Assembly (NCBI GenBank): GCA_019137255.1
Contig: WPDH01000268.1
Coordinates: 1-64,000, forward strand
DNA from: Corinectria fuckeliana
Lineage: Eukaryota; Ascomycota; Sordariomycetes; Hypocreales; Nectriaceae
Length of the DNA: 64,000 bases
Reading direction: 5' to 3'
The translations under genes and the position numbers were made by a program. Numbering within the stretch: position 1 is the first letter of the stretch; each line of letters begins with the position of its first letter. This document shows, in pieces, positions 45,005 to 56,882 of the stretch. The notes beneath the pieces are model-generated. The model was not told the DNA's origin. It did no database searches and worked only from the letters and a program-made list of their open reading frames with translations.

Positions 45005-46887
45005 GATGATGCTTTTGTGGTTTGTGGTTGGGGGTTCTCAAAGAGTCGAGTTTCCAGCTGCACCAAACAGAGCCTTGCGATCTCAGACTTTTCCTGCAGG
45101 GGGGAATGTCCGGAACCTTATAAGAAGAGATCAATTCAATCGATGTCCCTGGGTTATCGGCGATCCTTGCCGGTCTCGACTGTATGTCAGAGTTGATAGC
45201 CCAACCCCGGAAGAAACGCGACGAGGGCAGCAGATATTTATCCTAAGCCGTCCCGCTTCCAAGAAACCCCATGGGCCGCCGGTCCTTGGGTCCCTTCGCT
45301 CGCCTGCGGGGATTCCGCATGGGGGGGTGGTAAGGGCGCCTGGGAGAAGAATCCGGGGTGTGTATGTGTCCGTGTGTGTGGTCGGCTTGAGTTGGTCCTG
45401 TCGCGTACCAGGGGGGACGGCACACACACCTGACTCTGAGAGAACAAAAACCCGGAGTGCATAGCTTGCTAGGGCGTGTGGAGAGAGGGAGTGTGGAGAG
45501 AGGAAAGTGGGGAGAAATCTGGGGATGGTCTGTTGGAGGTGGAGGAGTTGGAGAAACGAGGGCATGGCTCGCTCACGAGAGCCGGGACGACGCCACTCAG
45601 ACGAACACATGATGTGGATTGTCTAGTTAGCGGGACACGGCGGGTTTTGCGACGAGACGAGAAAAGACCCGACGAACATAACAAGGTGTTGTCGGAGGCG
45701 CTGCACATGGAGAACCGATATGCGACCCGATGCGAGCGAGGCAGGCGATTGGAGGGACGCCAGAGGGAGAACAGGGTGGTGTGGGGATGCAGACAGGATG
45801 GCCCCGGCGGGACGACAACATGTAAGTACGCCAATTACTATGCACGTAAGAACCGACGGTGCGGTAACAAAGGTGCGGCCAAGGACTTTCAATGCCACGT
45901 CTCTTGGGAATCCACGGAAGCAGCCCGATCAAGGGAAACGAGTCGGGATCGAGTTGTGTGGGCTGTTGATTACCAGGTTGTGCCCGACTCGTGACAAAAG
46001 AGTGCCAGCACCGGCTTGCTCGAAACACAACCGACCGGATGGATTCCCTTCGGCTATGATCATCCCAGAAACAAACACCATTGAGCCAATGTCAATTAGT
46101 GTGTATATTGTTCGGCAGTCGCCTTACTGTCCCAGTGCCGCGATGTCGTGATGCTCTAAGTCTAAAGGCTCTAACATCATCGACAGCGAAATCGCGCTCA
46201 CTAGAGGAAGATGAGAAACGGAAAGCAAAAGCCAGTTCAGACACACACACAAAATACAGCCCAGATAGCAAGGCATTACCCAATTCCTCCGATACAGATC
46301 GTAAAGCTGTGCTGTGTGTTGCAATCCATCCCGAGCATCGGTACGCCGTGTTCCGTTTTCGGTATCCACACCCCAAAGAGGAAATCCCTTCAACATCGTC
46401 AAGGGCCATGTCGGCTCAGCTTACAGACCGCGTTTCTTTTTCTTCATTTTATTTCTATTTTTTTGAAACAACGTATCATGTGCACCGTCAAACGGCTTGT
46501 ACATACATACCCGATGAGCGAGCCCGGTCTAGAAGAAGCATCTTCATGCAGTGGCAAAACACCTATACTCTCAGCACCTGACCGCTCATCTCGGCTTCGG
46601 CCAGTGTCCGACTTGGCTTCAAGTCGAAACTCGCCTCCCGTCATCTCATAGAGTACTCCACACATGGCTGACGTATGGCTTGCAGCCGCAACGCTTCAGC
46701 CGCATCATGTTCCTCACAGTGACACAAACGGACCCGACATTCCGGTAGAGTTAAACAGTGCATGCATATCATTCATTCCATATTGGTTCGTAGCGCCTTT
46801 CCACGGGCGCTCCCCCCGTTCATCCAGGCGGGGGGGCTGTCTATAGGTACAGAAGCATCAAGTCATCCCATCTCCCGCTCTCTATGC
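45005..46887. other. Intergenic region, no supported gene
   Basis: About 1.9 kb. A GT-rich stretch (GTGTGTATGTGTCCGTGTGT) lies near 45360 and a T-rich tract near 46430-46465. Overlapping ORFs on both strands have no support. Confidence 0.45.
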
Positions 46888-47918
46888 CTACACCCCGCGC
46901 TTGCCGAGGCCCTGCTCGACAGCAGCCAGAGGCTCCACAGTCTTGAGGATCCACGCCTGCTTGCTCTCGTCGCTGTACGTGGGGTAGGGTCGTCGGCAGT
47001 GGCAGCTCTCAAGGGGGTAGCCCAGGATCTTGGCCACAACCCACTTGGTCCCGTTGATGCCACCCTTGGCGAAGCCCCATTCCATCTGCGCGAGCCTTAG
47101 CTGCGCAGCCTCGGCCTCCTTCACCTTGCCAGCCTTGTACAGGTCGTAGATTTGCATGCAGACCTTGGGGTACAGGTTGGCCACGCCGGTAATCACGCCG
47201 GTGCTGCCAACCGACAGCGCGGGCACGAGCCAGTCGCTCTGACCAGCCAGAGCAGCAAAGTCCTCGGGCTTGTACTGAGCCGTCACGCGCGCAACCTTGG
47301 CGATGCCACCGCAGGTCAGCTTCACGCCGACAATGTTGGGGTGCTGGCCCAGGCGCTCCAGCATCTCCGAGTTGACGTCGAGACCCGCGACGACGCCGGG
47401 GAAGTTGTAGATGACAATGGGAACCGGGCTGACGTCGGCCAGCTCCTCGAAGAAGGCCAGGATGGCGTCCTGGGTCATGGCGAAGTGAAAATAGCTAGGA
47501 GTGAGGACGAGGACGAAATCGGCACCAGCCTCCTTAGCCAGGCGCGTCTCGGCGATGACATCCCGGGTGCAGGATCCTGAAGTACCCAGAGTGATGGTCA
47601 CATCGGGGCGACCAACTTGGGCGGCAATCTCGCGCGTCGTTCGCAGCAATTGTGACTTTTCGTCCGCAGAAAGGGTAACCGCCTCGCCGTTGGTTCCAGC
47701 AATGACAACTATTAGGTAATCGTTAGCCATCGTTATTTGCGCAAGGGGATTGCGTCGCACATACTTCCGTCAAGGCCAGAACGGATCAGAAACTCAATGT
47801 GCTTCTTCTGGAGGTCCCAATCGATCCCCTGGTTGGCATCACCGGCGAACCAAGTCAAAGAAGGGACATGAATTCCAGGCGGGTAGGCCTTGCCCTTGGT
47901 AGCTGCGATTGAGCCCAT
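46888..47918 (-). CDS. DHDPS/N-acetylneuraminate-lyase-family aldolase
   Basis: Two exons, 47918-47765 and 47708-46888, give 324 residues; the intron starts GTATGT and ends AATAG. The TIM-barrel signature VIAGTNGEAVTLSADEK is restored by splicing. YNFPGVVAGLDV provides the conserved Tyr, and VGVKLTCGG carries the Schiff-base Lys at about K181. Fungi make lysine by the aminoadipate route, so this is not expected to be a lysine enzyme. The YNFPGVVAG segment lacks the Arg that binds aspartate semialdehyde in true DHDPS. Likely roles are aldol cleavage of 2-keto-3-deoxy sugar acids (for example galacturonate pathway) or 4-hydroxy-2-oxoglutarate. No signal peptide. A Zn2Cys6 regulator lies 664 bp upstream on the same strand. 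Confidence 0.9.
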
Positions 47919-48581
47919 TGTGTCTGTGGTTTGTGGCTTTTGGTTTGTTTCGGTTGGAACAGGAGGGTGCCAGGACAATGCGACCAACTCCAGAGGGGTT
48001 GCAATTGAGAGTGCGTTTAGAAGACAGATGGAAAACAGGACGAGCTGATCAAGCGGGAACAGCGGCCAAGATATTATTCCAATTGCTCCCGTGTCGCCCA
48101 CATAAACTGCCCCCACGGACTCTCCATCGGCGTCTCCATCTAAGAGCCCCAACGGCGTGTTGCGTACTGCCACGTCCGTTGCGCACCGCGGAGCACCGCA
48201 TCATCGGTCAAGGCGCCGCGAACTCTCAGTGGCGTTGGCCTCATGCGGGGAAAAGTTGGAGGTCTGCAGCGCATGAGGAGACCCGATCGGCACGAAGGGG
48301 TGTAGTTATGTGTGTGGGGCGTCGAGCCGACACACGCCTAGCAGGGATCTGCCAGACCCTGTCGCATGGCAGATGCATGCTACCGGGGTCTGCAAGAGGA
48401 GCCGAGTGGGCTCGTCGGCGCCACGAGTTGAAGGGGTGACTCGTTGCGTTAACCTGGGGTTGTATCCGCAGGTCAAGTGGCACCATGACTGCGAGACGCT
48501 CGCTGGGTCGGGTGGATGAACACTCGTCGGGACGCCAAAGTGGTTCGCCAAGTATCGGCTGCGCATGTCGCCCGCAACTAG
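47919..48581. other. Promoter region of the aldolase gene
   Basis: 663 bp between the regulator stop and the aldolase start. No specific site assigned. Confidence 0.4.
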
Positions 48582-50696
48582 TTAGACGATGGCAAAGCAC
48601 GAGTTGAAGACGGCGTGCATCACTGCCCGGATATCCATTCGAGCCTTGGCAGCTTCTTGCCGGGACTGGACTTCCTCCAGCACCTGTGCCGTGATGCGAG
48701 CGTTGCCGGCCACCTTCTCCATCCTCAGAATCTGCGTCTTGATCCAGACCTTCTCATCAGGGTCCTGCTCCTCAACGCCGAGCATCAGAAGCGGCCAAAG
48801 CATGTTGACCGGCAGAGTATCGTCAGGGTCCAAGTCCGCGACAATCTGTTGTGCCAGCTTTCGGATCTGATCCAGAGCATCCGCAACCTCTTCTGTCAGG
48901 GGCAAATTCTTGTATGCCACCCGGTGCAGGTGGACTTTGCTGGCGTAGTAGTTGGACAGGTACGTTCGAAATGCGCGGGTGATGACAAAAGCCAGATGCT
49001 TTGAGACGTGCGGTTGCGCTAGCTTTCCAGCTACGGCATAATCCATCAGTGGAGGCCGTTGATCGTACAGTGTCCGCAAGTCGGCCGTGATGGCGGCCCC
49101 AATATTCATAACCTCAATCTCGTCTTCGACAGTACCCCGAGACCGATGCCACGGGTCGATCTTGGATATGCGGCCCATGAAGCTCTGGACTTTTTGGTAG
49201 AACACAACGCCAGGCTGGTACAGAACCTGGAACAAAGCGTCCTCGATGTCGCCTTCAGCGGCATCCTGCTTCGAAACGTCGTCGGCATCTCCATCAAAAC
49301 TCGCCGGCGATGCTTCCACCAGCATAAGCTCGTCATCTTTAGACAAGAACAGTCCATCGCCACCAGCAGAGACTGCTCTTCCGTCCAGGAGGCGAATCCA
49401 GAGCAGAAGCTGCTTCTCAACGACAGTCAGGGTGCTCTTGCTGCTTCCTTGGAATAATAGGTAGGCGCGCTTGAGGTTGGTGTGCGCCGCGTCGAGTCGA
49501 CTGTCGAGAATGTCGATGTAGCTGAGGAAGAAGAGAGTTGCCAGGAGGTATTCTCGGGCTGGACTGTACTCAGTCATCGGTTGACCATCGTGGCTTGCCA
49601 CTTCGGCGGCAGCGTGCTCGTAGTACTTTTGTTCCCCCATAACCCAGGTTCCGTCCTGGCGGCATAGCAGGACGTTTGAGAAAGCCAGGATAGCGTAGCG
49701 CACCATGGACGAGACGTTTGCCATTTCGACGACGGTGTGACGCATGGAGAGCCATTTCTTGTGAGTTTCGACCTCGGCGATGATAGGTGGGTTTACCGAC
49801 TGAATGAAGAATTCCATCAACTTTTCACTGCCCTGGGGCAGAGGCAGGTTAGGCTTGTCCTGCTGGCTGTCGCTGCTGGGGGTTATAGAGGGTGCTGGAA
49901 ACGGATTTGTGTAGGCCGTCCTGTCCGGGAATGTGATTTGCGAATGCGCTGCCTACAGGTGGCGGGTTAGTTGAGGAGTCTTCCAAGTTGACATGTAAAT
50001 ATCCAGTGTCACTTGAGAGACTACCCTCAAAGCTACACAGCGGCGGAGCCTCCAAGGATGGGCTGTGCGCATGCAACGCGGAAGGGGAAGGGGTAGGTAG
50101 CAGACTCACCAGCATGTGTGCCTCGAGTCCCACATTCTGATTCAATTCAGGGGACACTTGTTGCCAGAAGTCCCCTGAGTCCCACATGAAGCTGGCGTAG
50201 TCGAAGACCTCGTCGACGGCGTGGGACGGCTGGAAGACGGAGTTGCCAGGCGAAGGCTCGGTAGCCGGGGACATGTTCTGGTCCGCGACGATGCCGTTCA
50301 TGTCGTTGGTGGGCAGTCTCCTCTGAGTCTGGGCGACGGGCCTGGTCTGCGGGCGCCATTTGCACTCCATGTTGAGCCTCTCGCAATGAGAGCACCTCGG
50401 CCTCTGCTCGTCACACTTAACTTTTCGCTTCCTTGGGTTTCCATGGGTTAGCTCGCGTCCTGGGGGTGGGTTTGGCTTTGGAATCCTGCGGCCACATACT
50501 TGCACGTCAGACAGCCCTCCCTTGAGCGTATCAACCTGCGGCCGGATGTCGAGGCACGGCCAGGCGTCGGAGCGCCGACGGACTCGTGAGACGCCATGCC
50601 GCCATTGCCATTGGCGCTGATGCTGCCGCCTCGGGGAACGAGAGGCCGTCCGCTATTGGCGTCGCTGGGCAGCATATCCCTATCCCTGGAGGACAT
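48582..50696 (-). CDS. Zn2Cys6 transcription factor next to the aldolase gene
   Basis: Three exons, 50696-50500, 50431-50110 and 49952-48582, give 629 residues. The first intron falls inside the zinc cluster; splicing creates GCLTCKKRKVKCDE with cysteines at about 62, 65, 72, 79, 82 and 89. This is the GCLTCK-type cluster. The second intron (GTGAGT...CTGTAG) joins EAHML to AAHSQITF. The remainder is a helical Fungal_trans_2-like domain (KLMEFFIQSVNPPI, MRHTVVEMANVSSMVRYAILAFSN, YLLATLFFLSYIDILD, WPLLMLGVEEQDPDE) as in ArcA/UaY-relative regulators. Start chosen at the first ATG; upstream codons in frame are non-ATG. A role in regulating the downstream aldolase is inferred from proximity only. 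Confidence 0.88.
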
Positions 50697-52188
50697 GTTC
50701 TCCGGCTTCGAGTCCGGCTCAGGTGTCCGTCTGGAGCGAGAGTAGAGAAATCTCACAGCTAGCAACTTCACGGAGCTGTCAGATCCCCTGGCTGCAAGAG
50801 TGAGCGAGTGGTGATGTCTCCCTGTTGTTGTAGTTGACGTTTGATGCGACGGAGTGACCCGTAAGCTTGGAGTGTCACCTGATTCAATGGAGCCAAGTCC
50901 GTAAAAGTCAAGAGAAACTCACTAGCACTGCACCTAAAGACCTGGTTAGGCTAGTCCCTCTGGTTCCGGCAGGGATCTGGAATAATTGCAGTTCGTCCTG
51001 CTGGGCAGCTGCTGATACACTCCTTTGTATTTTATAGACTGCTATTCACGATCCTGATACTCACTGATCAATTACTGATTCATACTCGTAATAATGTCTT
51101 CAAAAGCCAGTGCGCGTGGCACTCGCCCTTCCCCGCCGAAACCGGCCCCTACCCCGAGTTTCCCCGCACATCTCCGCTCAGCTTTAGCATCGGATTAGGT
51201 ACCTACTAATAGTCTTACGGCTGTCTGTGTGCGGCAAGGCAAGCGACTGTGCGGGGCAACAAGCATGTAAACAGGCAACCAGGCAATCCGGTGTGATAGA
51301 ACGGATAGGTAGATGATTGCTGCGGACAGCAAAATCCGAACTTGTGAGTCACTAGCAAACAGGAAGAACAGCTTAGGTCATAACCACTAAACGAGAGGGG
51401 CTTATCCCTCTCCTAGCAATAGCAACTCAACTCTCCTGCATCTTCTCTTCCTACTTTCTAGTGACCACTGCGTAGCAACGAGACTTCTCGGTTGCTAGGC
51501 CTATAGTATATATTACCCAGTCAACCAGTCCGGAGCGGAAGACCAAGGGCATATTTTTCCACCTGGAGGATGCGACATAGAGCGCAAAGCACTCCACCGA
51601 ATTGTACGCACCACAAGAGCCCGAGCCGATTCCGGACTACCAAGTCTTCTCTTCCAGAACCCTAACCCCGAGCAAGTCAGTCTCCCCACATTCTCACAAG
51701 CCAACTAGCCTACCCTATACACTCTGTAGGTGCAAGAAGATACAATGGCAGCCTCAAAATCCGGATGCAAACCCAACCCCAATCTGGACGTTTCATTTTA
51801 GAGAATGTCATGCTTCTATTGTCTTCTCACCTGTTCTACCATTCAACAGCTTCACAGGATCAATAACAGCTCTGCGCAATTCACAGTCACACCCCATTCC
51901 GCCCCTCTTCGAATCACGCAGCAGTTCCACCACTTCCTTCCTAGGATCCTCCTCGTCCAGTACGGGCAGGTAGTACCAATTATGTCAATTATGACGCTTC
52001 TTTATTATGACGTTTCTTATCTACTTGACAAGCCATCTCCGACTCCTCTCTATTTCATCCCAAAGCAACTTCATTTCACTCATCCACATCAACATCCAGC
52101 TCAAGACCCAAACAGCTCAAGCACCTACAGGACAACCCAAGCATCTCGACCGACCCTACCAGCTCAATCCTCTGTCTAAAACTACAAG
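50697..52188. other. Intergenic region, no supported gene
   Basis: About 1.5 kb between the regulator (-) and the small protein gene (+). Chance ORFs only; CA/CT-rich leader just before 52,189. Confidence 0.4.
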
Positions 52189-52565
52189 ATGCCTACCCGC
52201 GAAGTTCTCGAGCAGTTCGCTGACTCCGAGTCCCAAGCCACCGGCATCGGCCCCGTGCAGGACTCCACGGACCCGATCCCGCAGAGCCTCCTCGACAAGC
52301 ACCACAACCTCGCCGCTAGACCCAACTCTGCAAGCCACTCCGCCACTCCGTATGACGATGGAAGACTCCAGGCCAACCAGGTAGGTTGGGAACCCCGCAA
52401 TAAGGAAACCAATACTGACATCGGCTGGAATAGGATCGGGTCAGAGCGACTGGTGCCCGGACGCCATCCTCTCTTGCTGCTGAGATTGACGCTCAAATCA
52501 AGCTAGTTGCTGATCGAAAGAAGGAGGACAAGAAAGAAGGGTCCAAGCAAGAAAAGAAAGGCTGA
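52189..52565 (+). CDS. Small hydrophilic conserved-type hypothetical protein
   Basis: Two exons, 52189-52380 and 52434-52565, give 107 residues; the intron starts GTAGGT and ends AATAG. The start has a fitting context (CTACAAGATGCC). The protein is polar throughout: SQATGIGPVQDSTDPIPQSLLDKHH in the first half, RVRATGARTPSSLAAEIDAQIKLVADRKKEDKKEG at the end. It has no membrane segment or signal peptide. The charged Lys/Glu tail suggests a soluble, partly disordered protein. No function is recognised. Its 3' end lies about 105 bp from the 3' end of the P450 pseudogene (convergent). Confidence 0.65.
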
Positions 52566-52670
52566 GAACGAGGGTAGGGCTATCTATCTCGTTCTGTTTC
52601 CTACACCTGTCCAACCGACTCCCCTTGATTGAGCTAGCCGTTCCTTACAACCAAGACAAAGTAGTATATT

Positions 52671-54445
52671 TCAGCCCACCCTTGGCGTGCACTTGAAGTA
52701 AATAGCTTCCTTGGGTTTCAGAACCCCCAGATTGTTTCGGTCAATAGGCGTTAGCTTTTCAACCGCACTGCCAATTTGATCGCTCAGTCGAAAGTCAAAG
52801 TGCGCCATGAACATGGCTGTCGTAACCGTGATTTCCAACTTGGCAAACTGTGTAACGTTAGCGCCCGGCCCTTACTTGCCTTTTTGCAGCAGTAGGTGGT
52901 TTCGCAGGTTTACCTTCATGCCCACTAAGACCGTTAGCATATATAGATCCAGCCGCCAAAGAGACTTACGGCATTGGTGCAGTCCTGACCCCCAGCCTAA
53001 ATACCCATGCTGCGCCTTCTTATCTTCCGCCCGGTCAGGCAGATATCGTGCCGGATCCCACTTGAGCGGATCTTTGTATATGCTCTGATCCATGTGTGTA
53101 TGATCCAGCAGATACACCTGAATCCCATCACCATCAGCATCCCTTTGCCACCTTGCCGAACGGAATCACAAACTCACCGCATACGCATTCTTCGGGATGA
53201 CCTCCCCCGTTCCCTCAAGTGGTATATCATGCCCACTAGCATTCTTACGCATTGACGCCCCCGTCGTGTTCAGCCGGATTGTCTCCCGCAGACACAGATC
53301 AATCAGCGAGAACTCTGTTTCCCAGTCATCAAGCGTCAGCCGCCGAAACACGTCGATCGATTACTCATCCTCGTATACGCGGTGCTTTGTGACGACTGCA
53401 TCGACTTCCTCTTGCGTGCGCGCGTACCACTGTCGATCTTGGGCGAGGAAGCAGATGATGGAGCCGGCGTTGACGCCCGTGTTGAGAACGCCTGCGAAGA
53501 GGCTGCCCATGATAAACTGCGAATGTCACTATGACCTATCCTAGAAGCGAGGGAGGTGAACTCACTGCTGAAATTTTAATGTTGTCCTCTCCCTGGTCAA
53601 TCAACACCTGCATAGCATCATCTTCTCGTCTCCCCGTCTTCTTTCTGTCTTCCACAATCTTGCTGATCGTCATAGGCAACCGCGCCCCGGCCCATACCTT
53701 TCTGATCTTCGTTGGTGTCGGCAGAGACGGAAACATGATCTCGAAGGCTGAGCTGCCCTCCATGGACGAGTAGATGGCCAGCGTGCGCTCGAGTGCCTTT
53801 GGGTCGTCGGCAATGTCCTTCGTGCCCAGCGTCCGGTGGGTGAGCTGATAGATGAGGCGCCACATCTCATCGACGGGTCGGATGACACCACGCGGTGCCG
53901 AGTACATGACTAATAGCGCGGCCTGCGTGTCGGAGATGAGGAGCGGGAGGCTCACGGCAAGACGATTCTTTTGCATGGCGCGCTTGAGGCTGGCCAGGAA
54001 GAAGCCGACCAGATCACCGTGGCCGTTGAGGAACTTCATATCTGGGCCAGCATTGAACAAGGCCTTGAAACTATACCGGTGTTAAAATCGTCGCTCCTTG
54101 TGGTGCCAGGGCCACTCACCTCTCTGTGAAATCTAGCCCTCGATGCCCATAAAACGTCGCCTTTCCATTTGTTCCAGACAGGGAAACCACATTATGCGGC
54201 CCGTAGTGAAAGCTGAATTGCCCGCTCTTGCTCTGTGAAGCCCCAGCCCGCAGAAACGTGTCTCTGGAAAGGAAGAATCCCAACGAGCCCAGGAGCGGAA
54301 GTCCTCGATGCGACGGCGGCGTCGTCTCGGGGAAGGACGGCCGCGTGAGAATGCCTCCGAAGGCGAGGACCAGGATCAGTGCTAGGAGAATATCGACACT
54401 TATCGGCTAATACAGCGGTGAGATGAGTGTGCCGAGATTCGCCAT
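52671..54445 (-). pseudogene. Cytochrome P450 with two premature stop codons
   Basis: Six exons with good splice sites: 54445-54120, 54070-53566, 53516-53178, 53117-52970, 52924-52914 (11 nt) and 52847-52671. They would encode about 501 residues. P450 landmarks are present: an N-terminal membrane anchor (ILLALILVLAFGG), the proline-rich hinge, an I-helix-like FIMGSLFAGVLNTGVNAGS, ExxR (LRETIRLN), PERF-like KWDPARYL and haem ligand WGSGLHQCLG. The haem motif is completed only by the microexon. Two in-frame nonsense codons interrupt it: TAG at 54407-54409 (codon 13) and TAA at 53361-53363, before the ExxR helix. There is no alternative start that saves the anchor, and the second stop removes ExxR and haem. 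Everything else, including all introns, is intact, so loss is recent. The class of P450 is not assigned. Confidence 0.85.
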
Positions 54446-55189
54446 GCCGAAGGAGTCAAGCAGGGATGCAAGACGAGAGATGGCTAAAGGAGCAAGCGGA
54501 TATCAAAGACGATGGAGTTGTTAAAGCGTCTTCGCTCCCCTGCGCCCACGCATCAGTGAAGACGCGTCATTCGTGTATTCCAGACTCTAAGCTAGGACTA
54601 GTCATATATACCTGTCAATTGCAATTATAGACTTAGGTAGTAAGAACCATTTTATGCATTTGGGCGCCGTGCAGTTGCATGGTAACCCCGACCGCATATT
54701 GCGCCGTCGAATCAGAGACTCCACAAATTGCTCTTCTTCTCTTTTTGTTGGCCAGCATGTTGTTCGCCGCTGTAGTACTTCGTAGTGTGCCCTAGCTATC
54801 TCCTAATTGGTGTTATCTAAAGCTCACTATGAAGTACAGCTCGGCGTTCAGTCGCAACCACCTGCGTTGCTGAGTAAAATTGAGGTAATTAGTATCTATC
54901 TCTATCGTGCTGCTTCAATTTACACGACAGTGTTACAGCAATAGACTCAAATATTGTCAAAGGGCCTTTCACGTAAGGGAAGATGGAAGGCCGACGGGCT
55001 ATTGTAGTGCTCTGGCCTGCTTGGTCTCATACCGGGCTCCTCAGGCCGACACAGGCTCTGAGCTCAACGAAGCATCAGACATCATCTTCTGGAACAGTGC
55101 ACTCTTGCAGTAACGACATAGAAAACAGTCATTGAAAGTACTTTGTGTCTGCGAGGAGGAAAACGCGGCTTAGATCTGCGATACTGAGC
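54446..55189. other. Intergenic region
   Basis: About 740 bp between the P450 pseudogene start and the 3' end of the MFS gene. Somewhat AT-richer than neighbours; no feature recognised. Confidence 0.4.
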
Positions 55190-56882
55190 TCAAGCCTTGT
55201 GGTCGACCTCCTGCTGCTCCTCGCCCTTCTCATGGTCCAAAGACTCGGCGCCCGCGTGCCTGTATCGGCCTTCCTTCATCTCCTTGGTCATGCGACGGGC
55301 TACCACCACCGGGTTCTCGCCGCTCGAGAAGAACTTGTCCATGTCCTCGAGCGAGAAGTTGCTCGTCTCGGGCAGGTAGAAGAAGATGACCGCCACAAAC
55401 ACCCAGTTTGTCACCGTGAAGATGATGTAGCTTCTGTACCCCAAGCGCCGGATCAGGATAGGAGTCACCATCACGACGACAAAGTTCCACAGCCAGTTCG
55501 CACTGGTGCCGACGGCGGTGCCTCGGGCGCGAGCCTTCAGCGGCAGGATCTCGGGCACGTAGACCCACGGCACCGAGTTCATAGAGAAGCCGAAGACGAG
55601 CTGGTACAGGAATAAGAAGGCCACTGCAGCCGCGGCGCACTTGTCGCCGCTGGACGCGTTGTTGGCCTGGGACAGAAGCACAGCAACCATCAGCATGCAG
55701 AAGCCGAGTCCGAAGCTTCCCCACATCATGGTCTTGCGACGGCCCATCCGATCCAGGGCGAGGGCGGGCAGGACAGAGCCGACCATGAACATGATCTGGA
55801 TGCAGCCGCCCAAGATCTGGGCCATCTGCGCCGACTGGCCAACGTTCTGCACGAGCACCGAGGGAACGTAGTAGACGACGAGGTTGATGCCGCCCACCTG
55901 GTTCATAAACTGGGCGCCCCAGGCCATGAGCACCCGGCTGCCCGCCTTGACGCGGTCGTTCTTGAAGCAGTCCAGCAGGCCGACCTGGGCCTCCGACTCC
56001 ATCTCGATGGCCTGCTCAATGGCGTTGACCTCTTGGACAATCCACGGGTCGCTGCGGTCTTTGTCGAAGACGAGGCACATGACGTCGATGGCCTCGTCGC
56101 GTTTTCCGCGGGTGAACAGCCAACGGGGGGAGTCTGGGAGCGCGAAGATAAGCACCACGACGGTGAGGGCGAAGACGATCTGGAACGCCAGGGGAAGACG
56201 CCAGGCCATGGCACCGCCGGCAAAGGAAAGGCCAAAGTCGAACCAGTAGGCGAAGACGATCCCCACGCCGACGAAGAGGGACTCGGAGGCGATGAGGCGG
56301 CCGCGGTATTTGGCCTCGCAGAGCTCAGACTGGTACCTAGACAGAAGTTAGGTTTGTTCATGGCTGGACAGATGAGGGACACTTACATGGGCACGGTCGA
56401 GGTCTTCATGCCGGTGCCAAGTCCAGTAATGACACGACCAACCACGAGGTGAGGTATACTATACGAGGAGGCCTGAAGTGCAGCACCAACTGTTACGAAA
56501 CCCATGGCTGTCCAGATGGTCTTCCGGCGGCCGAGGATATCAGCGGTAAAGAAATTGACTGCATTCCCCGTTAGCAAAAGGCCTCTCTGACGCACAGCAT
56601 GTCCCGGCTAGTACTTCGATGTGCTACAGGGGTAGCATTGTAAGTGGAGGGGGCAAGAGGGGAAAACTCACCGACACATCCTGCCAGACAGCCCAGGTTG
56701 TAGCAAGAGACGATGATGCCCGTCTTGGAATCAGACGGATGACCGAACTGGTCGAGCCAGTCGTCGTTCTGCAGAATGCCGCCGAACACGCCCTGGTCGT
56801 ACCCGAATAGCACAAAGGCAATCAGACAGGTGACAGTGATGCCCATGCGGACGCCCTTGCCGCGGCCGAGCCAGCTCCGCAT
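55190..56882 (-). CDS. MFS sugar transporter
   Basis: Three exons, 56882-56672, 56558-56387 and 56336-55190, give 509 residues. Sugar-porter signatures occur in order: FVLFGYDQGVFGGIL (helix 1), FTADILGRRKTIW, VVGRVITGLGTGMKTSTVPMYQSEL, PDSPRWLFTRGKRDEA, NQVGGINLVVYYVPSVLVQNV, DRMGRRKTM, FSMNSVPWVYVPEILPLKARARG and LPETSNFSLEDMDKFF. The C-terminal cytosolic tail is acidic/His-containing. It is a plasma membrane hexose or related sugar symporter by family; the sugar is not predictable. It lies upstream of, and on the same strand as, the P450 pseudogene. Confidence 0.93.
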
